IMG/VR virus record: IMGVR_UViG_3300045425_000095
Span: 1-45,255 of that record
Source of the DNA: a virus
Length of the DNA: 45,255 nucleotides
Direction: 5' to 3' (one strand)
Both the position numbers and the translations under genes were made by a program. Below, piece by piece: positions 25,075 through 36,900 of this stretch (positions are counted from its first letter, which is position 1; each line of letters starts with the position of its first letter). The notes under the pieces were generated by a model. The model worked only from the letters and a program-made list of their open reading frames with translations. It had not been told where the DNA came from and searched no databases.

Positions 25075-25082
25075 TTTTTATA

Positions 25083-25108
25083 AATCGGAGAACTCTCCGA
25101 TTTTTTTT
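25083..25108 (+). terminator. Intrinsic terminator
   Basis: Perfect 8-bp stem AATCGGAG (25083-25090) / CTCCGATT (25095-25102), 4-nt loop, eight T residues. It separates the small-gene region from the baseplate block. Confidence 0.95.
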
Positions 25109-25130
25109 TATGTTTATAACATACATTTTT

Positions 25131-25140
25131 CTCTAAATAC
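25131..25140 (+). promoter_or_regulatory. Possible T4-type late promoter of baseplate genes
   Basis: CTAAATAC (25133-25140) resembles the late -10; it follows the terminator and precedes the 25199 gene by about 60 nt. No -35, as expected for the late sigma. Confidence 0.5.
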
Positions 25141-25198
25141 TTATAGTAGGGATAGAAACCCCTTAAAAAGTTCTGATTTTTTACATCAGGAGTTTAAA

Positions 25199-25441
25199 AT
25201 GGGACAATCTTCCGATAGAAATGCACAATTTATGAATCAAATGTGGGGAACTAACAGTTTGGTGACTGATTATACACCTTCAGATCAAAAAAAGATGCTT
25301 CGTGAAATCAATAATGATGTGTTAGTACCTAAAAAACATGATTTTGCTATTCAAAATGAAATTCATGAAAAAATTAGAAATGATACAGATTATGATGATT
25401 GGGAGTATGGTACAGAACCTCTTTATGAAGTGAATAAATAA
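25199..25441 (+). CDS. Small hypothetical protein before baseplate genes
   Basis: 80 residues from the ATG at 25199, with CAGGAG 6 nt upstream; the frame is open farther upstream but that part crosses the terminator. M-G-Q-S-S-D-R-N-A-Q-F-M-N-Q-M-W-G-T, then acidic R-N-D-T-D-Y-D-D-W-E-Y-G. Helical, charged. Likely a late virion or assembly protein by position; function unknown. Confidence 0.65.
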   Translation: MGQSSDRNAQFMNQMWGTNSLVTDYTPSDQKKMLREINNDVLVPKKHDFAIQNEIHEKIRNDTDYDDWEYGTEPLYEVNK

Positions 25442-25461
25442 GTTAGATTTATTAAATTTTT

Positions 25462-25863
25462 ATGCCTCTAGAGAGGATAAGTCAAGGTTTTAAAGATATC
25501 AGTATGACATTCCAGGTTAATCCCTTGAATTATGATTTAATATCCCTCAAAAATGAGTCTGCAATTTCTCGTTCAATACGAAATATTGTCTTCACATTGC
25601 CAGGTGAAAAGTTTTTTAATCAAGATTTTGGTTCAAAAGTAAGTAGATCTTTGTTTGAAAATATTGACGAAATATCAGCATCTATTATTCGAGATGAAAT
25701 AAGAAATTCTATTATTAACTATGAACCTAGAGTTAAATTAATAGATGTTCAAACAAAACCAGATTATGATAATGGAGAATTCAATGTAACTATTGTTTAC
25801 AGAATTGTTGGTGTAGATGTTCCTGCACAGCAATTAGAGTTCGCTTTACAACCAACCAGATAA
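25462..25863 (+). CDS. 25: Baseplate wedge subunit gp25
   Basis: 133 residues, against 132 in T4. I-S-R-S-I-R-N-I-V-F-T-L-P-G-E-K-F-F, then G-S-K-V-S-R-S-L-F-E and I-R-D-E-I are the gp25/gpW-like signature (N-x-x-x-T-x-P-G-E-R). The protein joins wedge to hub and seeds sheath assembly in contractile tails. Its TAA stop directly abuts the gp6 start, so the two are co-translated. Confidence 0.92.
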   Translation: MPLERISQGFKDISMTFQVNPLNYDLISLKNESAISRSIRNIVFTLPGEKFFNQDFGSKVSRSLFENIDEISASIIRDEIRNSIINYEPRVKLIDVQTKPDYDNGEFNVTIVYRIVGVDVPAQQLEFALQPTR

Positions 25864-27807
25864 ATGCCATTAGTAAATTTTTCAAATCTGGATTTTAACC
25901 AGATAAAAACAACTCTCAAAGATTACTTAAGATCTAATCCAAATTTTACGGATTATGATTTTGAGGGATCAAATTTATCAACAATTCTAGACGTACTGGC
26001 ATATAATACCTACATCACTTCATACAATGCCAATATGGTGGCAAATGAGGTTTTTATTGATAGTGCTACTCTCAGAGAAAATGTAGTAGCACTTGCAAGA
26101 AATATTGGATACATTCCACGTTCAAGAAAAGCAGCAAAAGCAACAATAAGTTTCTTTGTAGATACTTCAAATATACCTCTCACACCATCCTCCCTAACCC
26201 TCCGTAAAGGACCTGTAGCAAGCACCTCAGGTAGTTTTGGTAATCAGTCCTTTGTGTTCTGTATTTTAGAAGATATTACAGTTCCAGTCTTCAATGGTAT
26301 AGCAACATTTGAAGATCTTGAAGTTTATCAAGGAACCCTTTTAACAAGTAATTTTACTTTTAGTTCTAATAATCTAAATCAAAGATTTATTTTACCAAAT
26401 AGTGGTATTGATACAGATTTAATTTCTGTAATTGTGAGAGATAGCGAACGTTCAGTAAAATACAGTTTTCAAGATAGTCTTTTTGATATTAATAATGAAT
26501 CAAAAGTTTTCTTCTTACAAGAGATTGAAGATGAAAGATATGAACTTATTTTTGGTGATGGAATCTTTGGTAAAAAACTTGAACAGGGAAGTGTTATAGA
26601 AGTTGGATATATTACATCTAATGGTGATAGTGCGAATGGCATAAGTCAATTTACATTTTCTGGTAGAATTATATACAATAGAAACTCCATAGAATATCCA
26701 ATTACTTCTGGAATTTCTTTGCTAACAACCGGATTAATTGCATCAGGTGGAGAAAACATTGAATCCGTAGAGTCGATTAAAAAATATGCACCAAGAATAT
26801 ATGCTTCTCAAAATAGAGCACTTACTGCAAATGACTATGAAACATTGATTCCTGCAAAAATTTACCCAGAAACTGAATCTATTTCTGTGTTTGGTGGAGA
26901 AGATTTAATTCCACCACAGTATGGTAAGGTTTTTATTAGTATCAAACCAAGGTCTGGAGATTTTTTACCAAACTTAGTTAAAGAAAATATTAAACGTAGT
27001 CTTAAAAAATATGCCGTTGCTGGAATTGTTCCTGAAATTCTAGACTTAAAATATATTTTTCTTGAAATAAATTCAAAAGTTTATTATGATACAAATCTTG
27101 CCCCAAATTCAGATTTTGTATCAAGTATTATACAGAACAACGCAACAAAATACGCAGAGTCAACTGAGTTAAACAAGTATGGTGCAAGATTTAAATATAG
27201 TAAATTTCTAAAAATAATTGATGAAAGTCACGAATCTGTTACATCAAATATCACAACAATTCAAATGCGAAGAGATTTGCGAGTTGTACTGAATACATTT
27301 GTAGAGTATCAAGTTGGTTTTGGAAATGAGTTTCATATTAACAGTATGAACGGATATAATATTAAATCTTCTGCATTACGGGTATTTGGTATATCGCAAA
27401 TTGTCTATATTTCAGACGTTCCTAACGTAAATGGAGAAACTGGATCTTTATTTTTATTCACAGTCCCTTCACCAAATTCGACAACTCCAACAATAGTAAA
27501 AAGAAACATAGGTAATATAAATTATAAAAAAGGTATAATAACTTTAAACCCAATAAATATTCAAGCAGGAAAAATAAGAGATGGACAAACAATTGTTGAA
27601 TTTTCTACAACTCCACGTTCAAATGACATAATTGGATTACAGGATTTATATTTGCAACTAGATATTAGTAACAGTAATTTTGAAATGGTAATTGATAGTA
27701 TTTCATCGGGTCTTGATCCATCTGCATCTAGTTATATTCAATCCTCAAGTTATGTAAATGGTCTTTTAGTTCGTCCAACCAATAATATTGCAGGTATTTC
27801 TCCTTAA
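25864..27807 (+). CDS. 6: Baseplate wedge subunit gp6
   Basis: 647 residues, close to T4 gp6 (660). The N-terminus has F-S-N-L-D-F-N-Q-I-K-T-T-L-K-D-Y-L, F-E-G-S-N-L-S-T-I-L-D-V-L-A-Y-N-T, and F-I-D-S-A-T-L-R-E-N-V-V-A-L-A-R-N-I-G-Y, standard for gp6/baseplate J-like proteins. I-Y-A-S-Q-N-R-A-L-T-A-N-D-Y-E (about residue 317) is the conserved core motif. gp6 dimers knit the six wedges into the inner baseplate ring. The frame continues in a coding-like way for 27 codons beyond the TAA, suggesting recent shortening or readthrough. Confidence 0.95.
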   Translation: MPLVNFSNLDFNQIKTTLKDYLRSNPNFTDYDFEGSNLSTILDVLAYNTYITSYNANMVANEVFIDSATLRENVVALARNIGYIPRSRKAAKATISFFVDTSNIPLTPSSLTLRKGPVASTSGSFGNQSFVFCILEDITVPVFNGIATFEDLEVYQGTLLTSNFTFSSNNLNQRFILPNSGIDTDLISVIVRDSERSVKYSFQDSLFDINNESKVFFLQEIEDERYELIFGDGIFGKKLEQGSVIEVGYITSNGDSANGISQFTFSGRIIYNRNSIEYPITSGISLLTTGLIASGGENIESVESIKKYAPRIYASQNRALTANDYETLIPAKIYPETESISVFGGEDLIPPQYGKVFISIKPRSGDFLPNLVKENIKRSLKKYAVAGIVPEILDLKYIFLEINSKVYYDTNLAPNSDFVSSIIQNNATKYAESTELNKYGARFKYSKFLKIIDESHESVTSNITTIQMRRDLRVVLNTFVEYQVGFGNEFHINSMNGYNIKSSALRVFGISQIVYISDVPNVNGETGSLFLFTVPSPNSTTPTIVKRNIGNINYKKGIITLNPINIQAGKIRDGQTIVEFSTTPRSNDIIGLQDLYLQLDISNSNFEMVIDSISSGLDPSASSYIQSSSYVNGLLVRPTNNIAGISP

Positions 27808-27891
27808 AATAACAGACTTTCCACACCACTTGCACTTGAAACATTTGGTGTTTCTACTCCATCAACATCATCAGAACCATCTTATTATTAA
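27808..27891 (+). other. Coding-like extension of gp6 beyond its stop
   Basis: Directly after the TAA (27805-27807), the same frame encodes 27 codons (N-N-R-L-S-T-P-L-A-L-E-T-F-G-V-S-T-P-S) ending S-Y-Y and TAA at 27889. Composition and codon use match gp6, and no gene starts here. Either a nonsense change, readthrough, or a base error. Confidence 0.55.
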
Positions 27892-27911
27892 TAACAAGAT
27901 AAATTAATCAA

Positions 27912-30900
27912 ATGATAGAAAAAAGAATTCAGTTTAGTAACATAGTTTACAACCAACTTCCAGCATATGTTAGGGAGGAATTTCCATTAGTTGCTGAATT
28001 TCTTTCTGAATATTATCGTTCACAAGAGTTTCAAGGAGCTCCTATTGATTTAATTCAAAATATTGACAAGTATATTAAAGTTGATGAAGTATCTCATCAA
28101 ATTGATTCTGTAGTATTGTCTAATGATATTACAATCATCGATGATATTTTAAATATTAATATTTTAGAATCTCCTACCGGAACTGATGGGTTTCCTGAAA
28201 AATATGGGTTATTAAAAATTGATAATGAAATAATTACCTACACTGGAAAAACATTCAATTCTTTTACTGGGTGTATTAGAGGATTTAGTGGAATTGATTC
28301 GTATAAGAATCCGAATAATCCCGACAAATTAATATTTTCCAAATTGGAATCTACAAATCATCTTGCGGGATCTATTGTTATTAATCTAAGTTCTTTATTT
28401 TTAAAAGAATTTTTACTTAAAATTAAATATCAATTAACTCCAGGATTTGAAAGTAGAACTTTAAACGAAAATTTAAATGAATCATTATTCATTAAACAAT
28501 CAAAGGATTTTTATAGAAGTAAGGGTACAGACGAATCGTTTGAAATTTTATTCAGATCACTTTATGGAGAAGATGTAAGTATTATTAGACCAAAAGAGTA
28601 TCTTTTTAGACCATCGGATGCACAATATCAAATAACATCAGATTTAGTTGTAGAAAGTATTGAGGGGAATCCCGAAAATTTAATAAATTCTACTTTAATT
28701 CAAGATGAATATCTAGATTTTACAAAAGCATATGCACCAATTACAAACGTAGAAAAAATAATTTCCAAAAATGGTAAAGAATATTATAAATTGAGTATAG
28801 ATTCTGATTATAATAAAGATATAACATTTGATGGTGGATTGTATGGAGAGTTTAAAGTTCATCCACAAACTAAAGTAATAGGTTTATATTCTCCAACATT
28901 GTTTGTAGTAACTGTATCAACAAATCCAGGAATATCACCACCAGATAGCGTATATGCAATTAATGGACAAATTCAACAACAACTTACTTTAGTAAAGGGA
29001 AATACTTACAGATTTGATGTATCCGATTCTTCTAATGATGGACACTCTTTTATATTTAAAACAATATATGGAAGTTCTATTTCTTCATCATATTATTCTA
29101 TATCAAGTAATGGAATTTCCGGACAAACTGGATCTTTTATTGATTTAACTATTAATTTAACTGCTCCGGATGAAACAATAACATATAAATGTTTAAATCA
29201 TAATGGGATGGGTGCAAATATTAAAATAACTCCTAATTCTATTGATAATCTTACGGCTCTTGATGTCGATTCAACTATAGGATTTCCGAATAGTGGCGAA
29301 CTGTACGTTACATATAATGATCAAACACAAGGTACTATAAGATATGAATCAAAAAGTATAAACCAATTTTTAGGATGCTCAAATATTATCGGAATCATTG
29401 AGGACTCTACAAATATTGGTATTAGTACTTATGCAAGAACTTTTGATAATACTAATAAAGTAAGAATTACTTCAGTTATAAAAGATTTTAACTTAATTGA
29501 TGATACATATTATTTTAAAAAGGGATATACTTCTGAAATTAAAACTTTAGGAGTTAACTCAGAAGATGTATCTTCAAATAATTGGTTTTTTAATATTTCA
29601 ACTTCTTATGACATAGAATCAATTTCTTTAATTGATATTTCTGATTTTAGTTATCAAATTACTACAAAATTAAATAACATTTTTAAAATAGGGGATAGTT
29701 TAAAAATAATTGATAATAGTGGGGTTGAAAAAAACTCCACTATTACTGATATTGTTTCAGAAAAATCTTTTAATGTGCGGGGGCAGGGGCAACTATTACT
29801 TTCTAATACTTACACAATAAAACGAAATATCTTAAAAACAAATTCTTCATCATTTCCAAATACTTCTATTTTCAATGCTAACGTTCAAAACGTATATAAA
29901 CAAGGCAATAAAACTATAGTTGCATCACCATCTCTTCCATACTATAACAACCAACCACTAAATGTTTCATCAAAACAAATAGTTTTTTCTGGAACATTTG
30001 ATTCAGATGTTTTTAAAATTACTTCTAATATAGATCACGGATTTTACACCGGAGATGTCGTTTATTATACCCCAGAAAAAATTCTGGCACAATCACAAGA
30101 TATAAATGGAAATATTGTTGAAACTTTAACAATATTGAGTCAGTTGTTTAATGAAGGAATATATTTTGTAAAAAGAATTGATAAAAATAATATTAAACTT
30201 TCTCTAAGTAAGTCTGATATTTATAATTCAAAATTTATTTCTGTTAATAGTCCAATAAAAGTAACATTAAACAAATTTGAATATTATAAATTTAAATCAA
30301 AAACACTCAAATCGCAAAATCTTTTTAGAGAAATTTCCCCTCCTATTAATGATGGAGCAGAATATTCAACAGAACCTGGATTTACCGGAATTTTAATTAA
30401 TGGTGTTGAAATATTAAATTATAAAACCAGAGACACTGTGTATTATGGATCTCTAGATGAAATAGAAGTTACTTCTTCTGGTATAGATTATGATATAATC
30501 AACCCTCCAGTATTATCGATTAGTGATCTAGTGGGGCTTGGTGCTAACGCATACTGTGCGGTAAGAGGTTCTCTTAATGAAATAAGAATTGTTGATCCCG
30601 GATTTGATTATGCGGAAACTCCTACTATTAAAATAACTGGAGGAAATGGTGTAGGTGCTAAAGCTTACGCATCAATGAAATTAGTTGACCATAAAGCAAC
30701 TTTTAATTCTGAAGGTAAGTATGAACAAGTATCTTTAGTTGACAATATTATTGGATTTAGCACCTATCATAAATTTAGAAATGCTGAGCAAATAATTTAC
30801 AATACCTATGGACAAACAGGAGTTGGTGGTATATCTACAGATTCTACATACTTTGTTTCAGTGCAATCGCCAACTGAAGTTAAGTTACACAATACTTTAG

Positions 30901-33900
30901 GTGATGCAGTATCTGGAATTAATACTATTAACTTAATTTCGCACGGAATTGGAAATCATGATCTTAGATCTTTCGATAAAAAATCTATTTTAGGATCAAT
31001 TAATATCACAAATTCTGGTTTTGGATATGAAAATAAGAAAAAAACAATATTAAGTTCAGTAACAGGTATTAACACTTCAATTAATCAAGTTAATATTTTA
31101 AATCACGAATTTAAATCAGGAGAAATTGTAAACTATTCTACAAATGGATCTGTAATTGGTGGATTAACTAACAATAAGGAATATTATTTAACAAAAATTG
31201 ATAATGATAGTTTTAAACTATCAGAAATTGGAACTGGGTTAATAGAAAAAGATTTTTATTATAATACGAGACAATTTATTAATTTAACTTCGGTTGGTTT
31301 AGGAACTCACATTTTTAATTATCCAAAAATTTCCGTCGAAATAATTGGAAACGTTGGTATTTCTTCAATCGGTTCTAATAATTTTAAAGCAATTATTCAA
31401 CCAATTTTTAGAGGGGAAATTATTTCAATACATTTAGAAAATAATGGTCTTAATTATGGATCGCCAGAAATTTTAAATTATAATAGACAACCTTTAATTA
31501 CTTTGAATAGTGGTTCAGGTGCTGCGGTTGTTCCTATTGTCTCGGATGGGAAAATTGTAGAAGTTTTAATAATTTCTCCTGGAAGTGGATATAATTCTCC
31601 TCCAGATTTAGTAATTAGTGGAAGTGGTTTTGGTACTGTACTCACTCCAATTATTGAAAATGGTCAGTTAATTAAAGTTAACGTAATTGAATTTGGTACT
31701 GGATATCTTCCAAATACCACTTCAATAGATGTTATTTCTGCGGGATCCTTAGGAACATTTGATACAAAAATTCAAAAATGGAATGTCAATCTTTTTCAAA
31801 AAAATCTATCAATTATTTCTGATGATGATGGATTTTTATCTGAAGGCATTAATAAAAACTTTGATCTAGAGTACTGTCATCTCTATGCGCCAAGAAAACT
31901 TAGAGAAGTTATTTATTCCTTAGATTCTGATGGAAACATTTTATATGGAAGAAAAGATTTAAGAAAGTCTCAAAATAAAGAAGTATCATCAACTAATCAC
32001 TCACCAATTATTGGATGGGCATATGATGGAAACCCAATTTATGGTCCATATGGATATTCTACGAAGCAGGGTGGAATAATATCTCAAATGAAGTCTGGAT
32101 ATGAACTCAAGTTAAAACAAAATAGACCCCCAGTTTCCGTTTTTCCTGCAGGATTTTTTATTGAAGATTACACTCACTTTGAAGTATCTGATGAAACAAT
32201 ATTGGACAAAAATAATGGAAGATTTTGTGTTACTCCGGAATATCCAAATGGAGCATATGTATATTTTGCAACAATTAATATTTCTGATGCAGATTCATCT
32301 GGACCTTTTTCTGGATATAAATCACCAGTATTCCCGTATTTAATTGGAGACAACTTTAATTCAAGACCAAATCAATTTAATTTTAAAAAAGCATCAAATC
32401 AAATTGATCTTGATTTAAATGAAACAAGTTTTTCAAGAAATACTAATCCGTATAATTTGATTGAAGATGGCGCTTCTTATTCATATTTAGAGACTCCAAA
32501 TCTTTTAAATCAAACTGCTAGTATTAAATATGCAACTCCTGGATTTATCGAAAAAATAAATATAATTTCTGGTGGTTCTGGATATAAAATTGGAGACAAA
32601 TTAGTATTTGATAATGATGACACTAATGGTTTTAATGCGTCTGCTGAAGTAGAAAGAATTTTTGGTCGATCCATAAATTCTATTAGTGTTGCAACTACAT
32701 CAATATCGAATGTTGAATTTTACCCAAGCACATCTCAAGGAAATTTCTTAGTATTTTCGGAAAATCCTCATAATTTTACAAATAAGGATTTAATTGTTGT
32801 CTCCGGATTAAATACAACTTCATCTTTAATTGAAGGATCTTATAGAATTGGAGTAACAACAAATACAATTGCTCTTACTTCTGGTATTGGTAGTACCGCA
32901 ACAACTGGGATTGTTACTTATTTTTCTGTTGCAGGAAACTTAAATTATCCAAACATTCGTGAAAATGATATTTTAGGAATTGGTACAGAACAAATTAAAG
33001 TATTAAATGTTGATACTAAATCATCGAGAATTAGAGTTCTTCGTGCAGTAAATGGGACAGTAGGATCCTCTCACAGTGTTACTGATGTTTTATATGAGAA
33101 TTCAAGAAAACTCATAATAAATGCTGGGTTTAGATCTAATTATGATTATAAAGTTAATCGTGAAATTTATTTTAATCCAATTGATGCTGTTGGTTTGGGT
33201 ACATCTTCTGGAATTGGAATTGGTGTTACTTTAATTTTTTCAAATCCCGGAGTTGGTATTACTCAGATTTTTATTCCCACAAGATCCATTTATATACCAA
33301 ATCATCAATTAAATACTGGTGATAAATTAATATATTCTACAAATAATGGATCTGCAATTGGAGTTTCTACAAATGGAATATCCACTTCAGTATCACTTTC
33401 AAATCAGTCGATAGTATATGTTGCAAAAATATCAGATGATTTAATTGGTATTTCTACATTCAAGGTTGGTCTTGGAACAGGAGGAACTTTTGTTGGAATT
33501 ACAAGTCAAACAAGTGGAATGGGAATTTTACATTTTACTAATGTAGGCACGGGGGAAAACCATAGCTTTAAAACAACTTATAATGGATTATTTGGAAACA
33601 TTTTAAAAAACATAGTCACAGTATCTACTGCACAAACTCATGGACTTTTAAATAACGATACAGTTTTTATTGATGTAAACCCATCAATATCAACCACATT
33701 TACTTTTAAATATAATGATTACAATAAAAAATTATTAGTAAATCCAAAAGATTTTATTTCTGCGGGAATTAATACAATTACAAATACAATTACAATTATT
33801 GATCACAAATTTGAAAGTGGACAAAAAGTAATTCACACTGCAACAATCCCTGCAATTGGTCTTGAAAATAATAAAGAATATTTTATTTTTGTAGTTGATA

Positions 33901-36900
33901 CAAATAATATTAGACTTACTAATACTTATTATGATTCTATCAATATAAATCCAGAAATTGTTGATATTACTAGTGCTTCTAATGGGACATTATCTTCAAT
34001 TAACCCCCCAATTAAAGTATATAGAAATTCTTTAATTGTATTTGATTTATCAGATTCTTCTCTTTCACACACTCAACAAGCAACACCTTATCCGGCGTTT
34101 GATTTAAAAATTTTTAAAGATTCTAATTTTACGGAAAATTATATTAATAATTTTGATAATGAAGTTTTTAAGGTACAAAAAACCGGAATAGTCGGCATTA
34201 CTAGCGATGCAAAAATTATTCTAACAATTGATGAAAATACGCCACAAAATCTTTATTACAATTTAATTCCAATTTTTGATGGAATAAATCTTCCAGATAG
34301 TAAAAAATTAATTAGTGAAGATAGTGATGTCTTGTCAAATAATGAAATTCAAGTCATTAAAAGTGAATATAATGGCGTACATAATATTATAGTGGGATCT
34401 AGCACATCATTTACTTATAATATCACAAAAACTCCAGAAAAAGATTTATATACTTCAGATATATCCAGCATAACATATGAAACTAATTCATTAAATTCTA
34501 ATGGTACTATTTCAAAAATAAAAATAACAAATAAGGGACAAAATTATTATTCTATTCCCGAAATTTCAAATATTATATCTAGAATTGGAACGGGAGCAAT
34601 ACTAGAATCTTCAAGCACTTCTATTGGTAAAATTAAATCTACAAAAATTAATGATATTGGATTTGATTTTCCTTCAGATTTAACTATGAGACCAAGTGCA
34701 GCAATTCCACAAATTATAAAAATAGCACCTCTTTCATCTCTTGAATCCATTAAAATATCTTCATTTGGAAAGGGATATACTTCTCCACCAAAACTTATAG
34801 TTTTAGATGGGAAAACTAATAGTATTGTTCCTGAAGTTAATTTGAAATTTACTTTGGGCGATAACCAAATAAAAATTTTAAAAAATACTTTTGGATTAAA
34901 TGCTACAACTCCAACAATTTTACCAATTCAAAATTCAAATGGAGTTGAAATTTCTGATATTCAATATAATGCCAACACAAAAGATGTAACAGTAGTTTTA
35001 TCGGTTGGGTTTAGTACTGTAAACTCATTCCCGTTCGCAGAAAATGATAAAGTTTTAATTGAAAATATTAGTGTGGAAGATGGGTCTACAGGAAGAGGAT
35101 ATAATTCAGAAAATTATAACTATCAACTCTTTACTCTCACTTCAGTTATTGAAAATCTTGGAGGACTTGGTGGATCTGTAACTTATAATTTAAATGAATT
35201 TCTTAATGATTCAGAATTTCCAGGTGTTTTTGATCCCAATAATTCTTCTGGTAGAATTATTGCACAGAAACATTTTCCAATTTTTGATGTAGTTTTGAAA
35301 AAAAATAACTATTTTACAAAAGAAATTGTAATGTCAGAATCTACTACAGGAATAGTAGAAGATTGGGATTCAAAATCAAATTTTGTAGCGGTTTTATCTA
35401 AAAAGAATTTTAAAGTTGGTGAAGTAATAAAAGGATCTTCTTCAAAAACTCAAGGAGTTGCATCTTCAATTGAAAAATTTGATGGGTTTTTTAATACTAA
35501 TGCAACATCAAGATTTATACAGGGGTGGAAATCTGATGCAGGAGTATTAAATAACAATATACAAAGAATTCAAGATAATTTATATTATCAAAATTTTTCA
35601 TATTCAATTAAATCTAAAGTAGATTTCAATACTTGGAATGATGCCGTAAGTGCTTTAAATCACACCACTGGGTTTGTAAAATTTTCAGATTATCAATTAG
35701 AATCAAATTTAAGTGACAACACTTCAAATACACTTAATATTGACATACCACTAAACTTAACCCAAGTTGATATTATAAGTGACATTGTTAGTGTTATAAA
35801 TCTAAATTGTGTTTATGGTTTTGATTTAGTAAAAGAAAATTCACTTCAAATCAATTCTCAAATTTTTTCAGACGAAATACTCTTTTCAAATAGAATTCTG
35901 ACAGACTATGCAGAATCTGTTGGAAATAGAGTTTTATCTATTGATAATATTAGTTCACAATTTAACACTAATTCGAGACCAACAAGATTTTCTGAAGTTT
36001 ATAGATTTAATCTGGCAAATGTACGATCACAAAAGTATCTTACATATGTGAGAGATAAAACATTTACTGGGGAAAGACAATTTTTAATTGTTACATCTCT
36101 TATTGATGAAATTGGCAATGTATATTTAAATCAATATGCAAAGGTTAAAAGTACTTACGATATGGGGTCCTTTGATATTACTATTGATGGATCTGATGGA
36201 GTTCTCCAGTTTTTTCCAACAAAATTTAATGTTAATAATTTTGATGTGACAACTCTTTCATATAATATTAATGACAATCTCACAAGTGTTGGAAGCACAA
36301 ACTTTGGAGGTGTTGTTGATATACAATCAAGCAGTGTTGAGGTTTTCTCTGGACCCACTACTATTATTGGGATTGCAAATACTTATAGAGCTATAAAAGT
36401 TTTAGTTTCAATTGCAGGAAATAATAATCAATATGAATTTGATGAGTTGAATATAATTCACGATGGAACTAATGTAGAATTTTTAGAATATGGTCAGTTA
36501 ACAAATCATTCTCAAGATGTATATTCAAGTTCAGGTCTTGGAACATATTATTCATATCTTTCCGGATCTCAACTTAAAGTTGATTTTACACCAAATGTTG
36601 GAATTGCGGCAACAATTAACACGGTTCAAGTTGCATTTGCATCTACAATAATTGTTGGTGTAGGAACTCATGATATGAAACACGCTAGATTGGAGGGTAG
36701 GTCTACATCTATTGCTTCAACATCAACTCCAACACCAGTAGTTATTAGTAAATATCCAGATATCTATGATACTGCATATTTTATTGTTCAAGTATCAGAT
36801 AATACAAATAATATTCACCAATTATCGGAGGTATGTCTTATTGATGATGATACTAATGTTTATGTTACTGAATATGCTGTTATTAATACTCTTTCAAGTC

